A stretch of DNA of 58,211 nucleotides, taken from contig NZ_JALHMP010000027.1 of the NCBI RefSeq assembly GCF_022843985.1, positions 1 through 58,211 of the forward strand, given 5' to 3'. Below are positions 53,378 through 58,211 of the stretch, one piece after another. Both the position numbers and the translations under genes were made by a program. The DNA comes from Phreatobacter sp. GTDB lineage: Bacteria; Pseudomonadota; Alphaproteobacteria; Rhizobiales; Phreatobacteraceae. Numbering within the stretch: position 1 is the stretch's first letter; each line of letters starts with the position of its first letter. The notes beneath the pieces were generated by a model. That model saw nothing but the letters and a program-made list of their open reading frames with translations, was not told the DNA's origin and ran no database searches.

Positions 53378-54919
53378 ATGGCCGATTATACGCCCCTCAT
53401 CTCCCGCGCCGTTGGGGCACTGGCGGAGAACACCGGCGAAGCGCGGCGTGGCGTCTACGACCGCGCGCGAGCCGCGCTGCTGGCGCAACTGCGCAACATG
53501 AACCCTCCTTTGCCGGAGGAGCACATCACGCGCGAGCGGATGTCGCTTGAGGATGCGATCCGCAGGGTTGAACTCGACAATTCAGCCGACAGCCTGGATG
53601 CCATGCTGGAGCGCGAATTCGCCTCGCTGGGCAAAACGGCGCAGCGGCCCGAGGCCATCTCCATCGCCGGGGCGCGTACCGTCAGCGATGCGGCCCATGA
53701 CGCGGAGGGGCTGGGGGATGCCACCGCCCATGCCCACAAGTCCGCCCGCGACCAGTTGTCGCCTCCGGCGCCGGTCGCCGATGCCGCGCGGATCGAGCCC
53801 AGTGTCGGCCGGTCACGTCCTTTCACCGACGCTAACGAGGCCGGGCAGGCGCCGATCCGGCCGCGGGTGTCCGTCCTTGGCGAGGACGACGCCAAGCCGG
53901 CTCGCAAGAGTGGCGGCGCCATCGCCATCGTGCTGGTGATGCTGCTGCTGGCCGGAGCTGGCGGGCTCGGCTGGTACGTTGCCAACAACCATCCCGACCG
54001 CATGCCCTTCGCCACCGCACAGGCGCCGGCCCCGGTCGCCGTTCCGGTGCCGGCTCCGGCCGGCGATCCCGAGCGGCCGAAGGCGACCGACCGCGTCGGC
54101 GGCGATACACCCGCGACGCCCTCAGCCCAGCCGCCGGTGGCCGTGGTCCCCCCCGCCACCCCGCGCCAGATCGTCCCCGTCGATCCGCCCGTGACGGCCC
54201 TGCCGCCGGCCTCGGCCGATGCCTCCGATACCCCGCCACCCGCGGCGGGCACTCCCGACCCGGCTCCGGCTACCGCTGCGGAAGCGCCGCCCGTGGCGCC
54301 GGCCGCCCCGCCGGTGGCGGCACCTGTCGCACCGACTCCTCCGGTCGCAACCGTACCGGCGGCGCCGGTCCAGCCCGGCCAGGCCCACCGGGCCGCCCTC
54401 TTCGAGGAGACCCCTGGCAATGCCGCGGGCACGCTGATGCAGGGCTCCGTCGTCTGGCGAACCCAGACCGTCAGTGTCGGACCCGGCCAGCCACCGGATC
54501 TCGCCCTGCTGGGCGAGGTGTCGATTCCCGAGCGGCGGATGACGGTGACCATCACTATCCGTCGCAATCTGGATCAGACGCTGCCGGCCAGCCACACGAT
54601 CGAGGTGCTCTACGCGCTGCCGCGCGACTTCCAATTCGGCGGCGTCGCCGAGGTGCCGGGCGTGCTGATGAAAGTGTCCGAGCAGGCGCGGGGCGTGCCG
54701 CTCGTCGGGCAGGCAGTGCGGGTGACCAACGGATTCTTCTTCATCGGCCTGTCGGGTTTCGACATGGACCGCAATACCAATATCCAGGCGCTGAAGACGC
54801 GCCCGTTCTTCGATATTCCCATGCGCTACGATTCCGGCCGCCGCGCCATCCTCACCATCGAGAAGGGCGCGGCCGGCGATCGCGCCTTCGAAGAGGCGAT
54901 GCAGGCCTGGGGCCAGTAG
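53378..54919 (+). CDS. Membrane protein with Pro/Ala-rich periplasmic linker
   Basis: 513 residues. A cytoplasmic N-terminus of about 180 residues (YTPLISRAVGALAENTGEARRGVYDRARAALLAQL) ends at a single helix (about 188-207). A Pro/Ala/Val-rich linker of about 120 residues follows (54.02-54.37 kb), then a folded C-terminus with LMQGSVVWRTQTVSVGPGQPPDLALLGEVSIPERRMTVTITIRRNLD and FFFIGLSGFDMDRN. The conserved C-terminal domain follows purA in many Hyphomicrobiales. Function unknown. Confidence 0.8.
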   Translation: MADYTPLISRAVGALAENTGEARRGVYDRARAALLAQLRNMNPPLPEEHITRERMSLEDAIRRVELDNSADSLDAMLEREFASLGKTAQRPEAISIAGARTVSDAAHDAEGLGDATAHAHKSARDQLSPPAPVADAARIEPSVGRSRPFTDANEAGQAPIRPRVSVLGEDDAKPARKSGGAIAIVLVMLLLAGAGGLGWYVANNHPDRMPFATAQAPAPVAVPVPAPAGDPERPKATDRVGGDTPATPSAQPPVAVVPPATPRQIVPVDPPVTALPPASADASDTPPPAAGTPDPAPATAAEAPPVAPAAPPVAAPVAPTPPVATVPAAPVQPGQAHRAALFEETPGNAAGTLMQGSVVWRTQTVSVGPGQPPDLALLGEVSIPERRMTVTITIRRNLDQTLPASHTIEVLYALPRDFQFGGVAEVPGVLMKVSEQARGVPLVGQAVRVTNGFFFIGLSGFDMDRNTNIQALKTRPFFDIPMRYDSGRRAILTIEKGAAGDRAFEEAMQAWGQ

Positions 54920-54975
54920 CGGAGCGGGGCGACGCCGTGTTGAGGCCCAAGCTCCGGAGGACCCAAGAAAGAAAA

Positions 54976-54995
54976 GGGAGGCCTCGCGGCCTCCC
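54976..54995 (-). terminator. rpoH terminator
   Basis: GGGAGGCC (54976-54983) pairs with GGCCTCCC (54988-54995), loop TCGC. On the minus strand it is followed by TTTTCTTTCTT, so it terminates rpoH transcription 27 bases after the stop. It may also serve the convergent plus-strand gene. Confidence 0.8.
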
Positions 54996-55022
54996 TCATG
55001 CGTTCTGACCCGGCGGCTGTGG

Positions 55023-55931
55023 TCAGCCGGCAGCGATCTGTTGGGCCTGGGCTGCCGGGCGCTCGATCTCGCGGATCGACTTGACCACGGCCTCCTGCAC
55101 CTTCTCGAAGGCGCGGACCTCAATCTGGCGGACGCGCTCGCGCGAAACGCCGAAGCGCTCAGCCAGTTCTTCCAGGGTGATCGGGTCGTCCTTAAGGCGA
55201 CGCTCCTCGAAGATGATGCGCTCGCGATCGTTCAGCACGCCGAGGGCGCGGGTGAGGGCAAGGCGGCGGTTGTCGGTCTCCTCCTCGCGCGCCAGCACGG
55301 CCTCCTGGCTGTCGGAATCGTCGGCCAGCCAGTCCTGCCACTCGCCGTCGCCGTCCTCGCGGACGGGGGCGTTGAGGGAGGCGTCGCCGCCGAGGCGGCG
55401 GTTCATGTCGATGACGTCCTGCTTCTCGACGCCGAGCTTTGTGGCGATGATTTCCACCTGGTCAGGGCGCAGGTCGCCGTCCTCAAGCGCCGAGATCGAA
55501 CTCTTGGCCTTGCGCAGGTTGAAGAACAGCTTCTTCTGGTTCGCGGTGGTACCCATCTTCACCAGCGACCATGACCTCAGGATGTATTCCTGGATCGAGG
55601 CCTTGATCCACCACATGGCATAGGTGGCGAGGCGGAAACCCTTGTCGGGCTCGAACCGCTTGACCGCCTGCATCAGCCCGACATTGCCTTCGGACACGAC
55701 CTCGCCGATCGGCAGGCCATAGCCGCGATAGCCCATGGCGATCTTGGCGACCAGCCGGAGATGGGAGGTTACGAGCCTGTGGGCCGCCTTGCTGTCGCCG
55801 TGTTCGCGCCAGCGCTTGGCGAGCATGTACTCCTCCTGTGGCTGAAGCATGGGGAACTTGCGGATCTCGTCGAGATACCGCGACAGCCCCGCCTCGGCGG
55901 AGAGGATCGGCAGAGATGCAGCGTGAGCCAT
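55023..55931 (-). CDS. rpoH: Heat-shock sigma factor RpoH
   Basis: 302 residues. Sigma-70 regions 2 and 4 are clear: SHLRLVAKIAMGYRGYGLPIGEVVSEGNVGLMQAVKRFEPDKGFRLATYAMWWIKASIQEYILRSW, the RpoH-specific box KLFFNLRKAK, and the C-terminal VSRERVRQIEVRAFEKV. It directs heat-shock transcription. Only one rpoH is visible in the window; many Hyphomicrobiales carry two or three copies. Confidence 0.96.
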   Translation of the reverse strand: MAHAASLPILSAEAGLSRYLDEIRKFPMLQPQEEYMLAKRWREHGDSKAAHRLVTSHLRLVAKIAMGYRGYGLPIGEVVSEGNVGLMQAVKRFEPDKGFRLATYAMWWIKASIQEYILRSWSLVKMGTTANQKKLFFNLRKAKSSISALEDGDLRPDQVEIIATKLGVEKQDVIDMNRRLGGDASLNAPVREDGDGEWQDWLADDSDSQEAVLAREEETDNRRLALTRALGVLNDRERIIFEERRLKDDPITLEELAERFGVSRERVRQIEVRAFEKVQEAVVKSIREIERPAAQAQQIAAG

Positions 55932-56288
55932 GGGGCCCTCCTTGTCTTCGGCTCCCGGACCATCCGGCGAGCCCCGAATCGCCCACCCGGAAGCCCGGGC
56001 GATCCGTTGATCCGGTGACGCTCATCGCCCCGTGATCTGGTGATCATGCTGTGCAACAATCATGGCGGAACGTTGACAAATGCCCGCATCGATCGCAGGA
56101 AACCCCTTGCATCTTTGCAAATGCGCAAGTCAGCATTCTTATTCCCTTGTACGAGGATGATACCAAACCGGACGTCGTGTCATTACACGATGGAGTGAAA
56201 TCCGATCCTGCCCCTACGGTCGGGGTCCTCTGCGGCCGGCCCGGACACCCCCCCCCGGGGGGGCGCTGTTCGGATGGCCGCGGCCGGA
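55932..56288. other. Region upstream of rpoH
   Basis: 357 bases between rluD and rpoH. It carries a 24-bp imperfect palindrome (56106-56129) and a C9G7 tract (56248-56263). No gene or RNA was recognised. rluD read-through could also cover it. Confidence 0.5.
56106..56129. promoter_or_regulatory. 24-bp imperfect palindrome upstream of rpoH
   Basis: Outer arms CTTGC (56106-56110) and GCAAG (56125-56129) enclose the inner palindrome TTTGCAAA (56114-56121); the two share one centre. It is 175 bases before the rpoH start. Possible operator; the binding protein is unknown. Confidence 0.35.
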
Positions 56289-57275
56289 TCAGCCGCGCCG
56301 CAGCGCCGCGATCAGCCGCGCCAGATCGGCGGGCAGGGGGCTCTCGAAACGCATCGCGGCGCCGGTCGCCGGGTGGGCGAAACCGAGCACGGCGGCATGC
56401 AGCGCCTGGCGGCCGAGGGCGGCGAGGGCGTCGCGGGCCTCGTCCCCCAGCCTGGCGGCCTTGGTGCGGAAGCCGCGGGCATAGGTCTCGTCACCGAGGA
56501 GCGGGTGGCCCGCATGCGCCATGTGGACGCGGATCTGGTGGGTGCGCCCCGTCTCAAGCCGGCAGCGGACCTGCGACACCAGGTCGCCGGCGAAGGTCTC
56601 CTCCACTTCCACATGGGTGACGGCGTGGCGGCCGGAGGCGCGGACGGCGATCTTCTCGCGCGCGTGCGGGTCGCGGTCGAGTGGGGCGTCGATGGTGAAG
56701 GCCTCGCGCGCGGGCGCGTCCCAGACGAGGGCGACATAGGCGCGCACGAGCGGGCCCGTGCGCCCGTGGTCGGCGAACTGGGCGCTGAGCAGCGCATGGG
56801 CGCGGTCGGTCTTGGCGACGACCAGCAGCCCGCTCGTATCCTTGTCGAGGCGGTGGACGATACCGGGCCGGCGCACGCCGCCGATACCGGACAGGCTGTC
56901 GCCGCAATGGGCGATGAGGGCGTTGACCAGCGTGCCGGTCCAGTGGCCGGCGGCCGGGTGCACGACCAGTCCCGCGGGCTTGTCGATGACGATGAGATGC
57001 TCGTCCTCGAAGACGACGGCGAGGGGGATGTCCTCGCCCTTGGGGGTCGGATCCTCGGGCGCGGGAACGGCGATGCTTACCTGATCGCCCAGATTGACCC
57101 TGTGGCTCGCATCCGTCATGGTCCGCCCGCCGATCCGGACGTGCCCGGCCTCGATGAGCGCCTTGAGGCGCGAGCGCGACAGGTCGGCGAGGCGGCGTGC
57201 GAGCAGACGGTCGAGCCGCTCCCGCGCGACATCCGCCGTCACCACCGCGTCGGGCTCCCCCATCATGCCCGCCAT
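56289..57275 (-). CDS. rluD: RluD-type 23S rRNA pseudouridine synthase
   Basis: 328 residues. N-terminal S4-like RNA-binding domain (RLDRLLARRLADLSRSRLKALIEAGHVRIGG) and catalytic domain with IVIDKPAGLVVHP, the Asp motif IVHRLDKDTSGLLVVAK and GRTHQIRVHMAHAGHPLLGD. It probably makes pseudouridines at positions 1911/1915/1917 of 23S rRNA. MAGMM offers several start codons; ATG 57275 is chosen for length. Near rpoH and tRNA-Glu. Confidence 0.93.
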   Translation of the reverse strand: MAGMMGEPDAVVTADVARERLDRLLARRLADLSRSRLKALIEAGHVRIGGRTMTDASHRVNLGDQVSIAVPAPEDPTPKGEDIPLAVVFEDEHLIVIDKPAGLVVHPAAGHWTGTLVNALIAHCGDSLSGIGGVRRPGIVHRLDKDTSGLLVVAKTDRAHALLSAQFADHGRTGPLVRAYVALVWDAPAREAFTIDAPLDRDPHAREKIAVRASGRHAVTHVEVEETFAGDLVSQVRCRLETGRTHQIRVHMAHAGHPLLGDETYARGFRTKAARLGDEARDALAALGRQALHAAVLGFAHPATGAAMRFESPLPADLARLIAALRRG

Positions 57276-57308
57276 CCCATTGTCCCGTTCCGTGAATCCC
57301 AGCACCCG

Positions 57309-57656
57309 ATGACCAGCACGCCTCCCGAGACCGACCCGAACGCGGCCGCCAACGAAGCCGTCGTCGCCCGCATCCGCCGCATCTCGGTGGTCTCGTTCCT
57401 GGTCATGATCCTCGGCGTCGGCAGCGTGCTGGCGGTGATTGTCTTCCGGCTGATGACGGTTCCGGCGGCCGGACCGCTGATCTCCGGCAATGTGCCGTCC
57501 GAGGCCGGCCGGGTGGTGTCGGCTGTCGCCGCCGACAAGGGCCTGACCATCACCTATCAGCGCGATGACGGCGCCATCATCGTCATCTACGATCTCAGGA
57601 CGCTGAAGGAAACCCACCGCGTCACCGTCGGCGGGCCGCGGGTGCCGCGACCCTGA
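57309..57656 (+). CDS. Small single-span membrane protein
   Basis: 115 residues. A hydrophobic span at about 29-48 (VVSFLVMILGVGSVLAVIVF) follows an N-terminal polar segment; a C-terminal domain has GLTITYQRDDGAIIVIYDLRTLKETHRV. Conserved in Hyphomicrobiales beside rluD. Divergent from rluD across 33 bases, which leaves very little promoter space. Function unknown. Confidence 0.8.
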   Translation: MTSTPPETDPNAAANEAVVARIRRISVVSFLVMILGVGSVLAVIVFRLMTVPAAGPLISGNVPSEAGRVVSAVAADKGLTITYQRDDGAIIVIYDLRTLKETHRVTVGGPRVPRP

Positions 57657-57712
57657 CGGCGGCTGCACCGGCAGACCGCGCGGGATTGTGGCGCCAGGAC
57701 GACGCGGTCGGC

Positions 57713-57740
57713 TTGACCCGGCCGCAGCTTTGCGATTAAG
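57713..57740 (+). promoter_or_regulatory. Promoter for tRNA-Glu
   Basis: TTGACC (57713-57718), 16-base spacer, ATTAAG (57735-57740). It resembles a housekeeping sigma promoter. tRNA-Glu begins 30 bases after the -10, which fits a short processed leader. Confidence 0.55.
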
Positions 57741-57770
57741 AAGCGCCCTCCGCCGCGCAAGCGGTGGACC

Positions 57771-57846
57771 GCTCCCTTCGTCTAGCGGTCTAGGACGTCG
57801 CCCTCTCACGGCGAAAACAGGGGTTCGATTCCCCTAGGGAGCGCCA
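57771..57846 (+). tRNA. tRNA-Glu (anticodon CTC) with encoded CCA
   Basis: Cloverleaf by eye: acceptor GCTCCCT/AGGGAGC (7 bp), anticodon stem TCGCC/GGCGA with loop CTCTCAC, anticodon CTC at 57805-57807, T-arm around GGTTCGATTCC. The 3' CCA is encoded at 57844-57846. The 3' half could serve as an integration site for the DNA that follows. Confidence 0.93.
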
Positions 57847-57955
57847 GCTTTTTTTGGTAAAAATAATACTTAAAAATCATAGGGTTATTAGGTCAGAGAC
57901 GCTGCCCTATCCCCCAGGTTAAAGCCGATCTATCCCCCACCCGAATCGGGCTAAG

Positions 57956-58150
57956 CTACGGGCGTCGTTTGTTGCGTTGGGCTACCGCGTAGTGGAGCTC
58001 GGTTTCGACGCGCTTCGCAATCTGCTTTGAGTAACCCCGCATCTGCCGCTTTATCCGCACGCCATCGGTTCCAAAAATTTCCGCTGCTCGCTTAGAGCGC
58101 CATTCGATCAGGCTGCATCGTACCCTGCTGCGTTGAAGTAGTTCCGGCAT
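57956..58150 (-). CDS. Unrecognised short ORF in AT-richer DNA after tRNA-Glu
   Basis: 64 codons, rich in Arg/Lys. Its first part overlaps the end of the IS630-type transposase in another frame, so the front cannot be real as drawn; a shorter C-terminal piece (IFGTDGVRIKRQMRGYSKQ onward) could be a remnant of another gene. No family recognised. Confidence 0.2.
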   Translation of the reverse strand: MPELLQRSRVRCSLIEWRSKRAAEIFGTDGVRIKRQMRGYSKQIAKRVETELHYAVAQRNKRRP

Positions 58151-58211
58151 TCGGCGGGCGGGAAGTGGTCGATGAGGCGGCCGATCGCGGCCCAGAGCCC
58201 GTCCATGGTTC
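58108..58211 (-). mobile_element. IS630-type transposase C-terminus (5' end beyond window)
   Basis: The minus frame gives MDGLWAAIGRLIDHFPPAECRNYFNAAGYDAA and then a stop at 58108-58110. The FPPAECRNYFNAAGYD ending is characteristic of IS630-family DDE transposases. The frame continues to the right edge without a stop. The element's terminal repeat was not identified. Its location 260 bases after a tRNA gene suggests a mobile DNA boundary. Confidence 0.7.

Noticed and set aside
57847-57955. Possible second tRNA or RNA gene after tRNA-Glu
   Set aside because: No cloverleaf or terminator-like element could be drawn; the sequence is merely AT-richer.

Overview
The window is high-GC chromosomal DNA from an alphaproteobacterium, most likely of the order Hyphomicrobiales (Rhizobiales). 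The evidence is the Caulobacter-type fliF-fliG-fliH-fliN-flbD operon, CtrA-type boxes (TTAA-N7-TTAA) in front of flagellar genes, PodJ- and RcdA-like cell-cycle proteins, an EipA/DUF1134 envelope protein, phasins with a PhaR-type operator, an alphaproteobacterial RpoH, and many family-specific DUFs. No genus can be named from the sequence alone.

Layout. 1-1.4 kb: end of an OmpA-domain protein, a helix-hairpin-helix membrane protein and a 30-residue membrane peptide. 1.5-9.5 kb: flagellar block, with flhA divergent from a small membrane gene and then fliF, fliG, fliH, fliN and flbD, each separated by a few bases or overlapping. 9.5-12.1 kb: DUF2256, an SDR without the catalytic Tyr, and an iron-sulfur photolyase. 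12.2-24.5 kb: mixed metabolic and envelope genes (nitronate monooxygenase, ABC binding protein, polysaccharide deacetylase, hydroxyacid dehydrogenase, esterase, YHS protein, EipA, a coiled-coil protein, two phasins around a DUF445 protein, GNAT). 24.6-29 kb: podJ divergent from a frameshifted MerR regulator. 29.1-32.8 kb: short-form serA, then an atzG-atzE-atzH (hpxXYZ-like) ureide hydrolase cluster. 32.9-38.2 kb: Zn alcohol dehydrogenase, a thiolase-fold/DUF35 pair, DUF1192, quinone oxidoreductase and a dihydropyrimidinase-type amidohydrolase. 38.2-42.9 kb: a probable CtrA-driven small RNA, rcdA, yebC, a TauE/SafE permease, ruvC and serC. 43.1-46.3 kb: long-form serA and membrane proteins separated by palindromic repeats. 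46.5-51.8 kb: pstS-pstC-pstA-pstB behind a Pho box. 52.0-57.7 kb: purA, a Pro-rich membrane protein, rpoH and an RluD-type pseudouridine synthase. 57.7-58.2 kb: tRNA-Glu followed by AT-richer DNA and the end of an IS630-type transposase, which looks like the edge of a mobile region.

Regulatory threads. CtrA-type boxes lie before flhA, fliF, the podJ/merR divergent region and the short transcript at 38.4 kb. That transcript sits upstream of rcdA, whose Caulobacter homologue helps degrade CtrA. The serine pathway appears three times (two SerA types and SerC with a structured leader). Phosphate uptake and PHB-granule genes carry their expected operators.

Limits. No alignments or folding programs were run. 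Pairings, operators and families were recognised by eye. Most long antisense open frames in this GC-rich DNA were judged to be shadows and left out.
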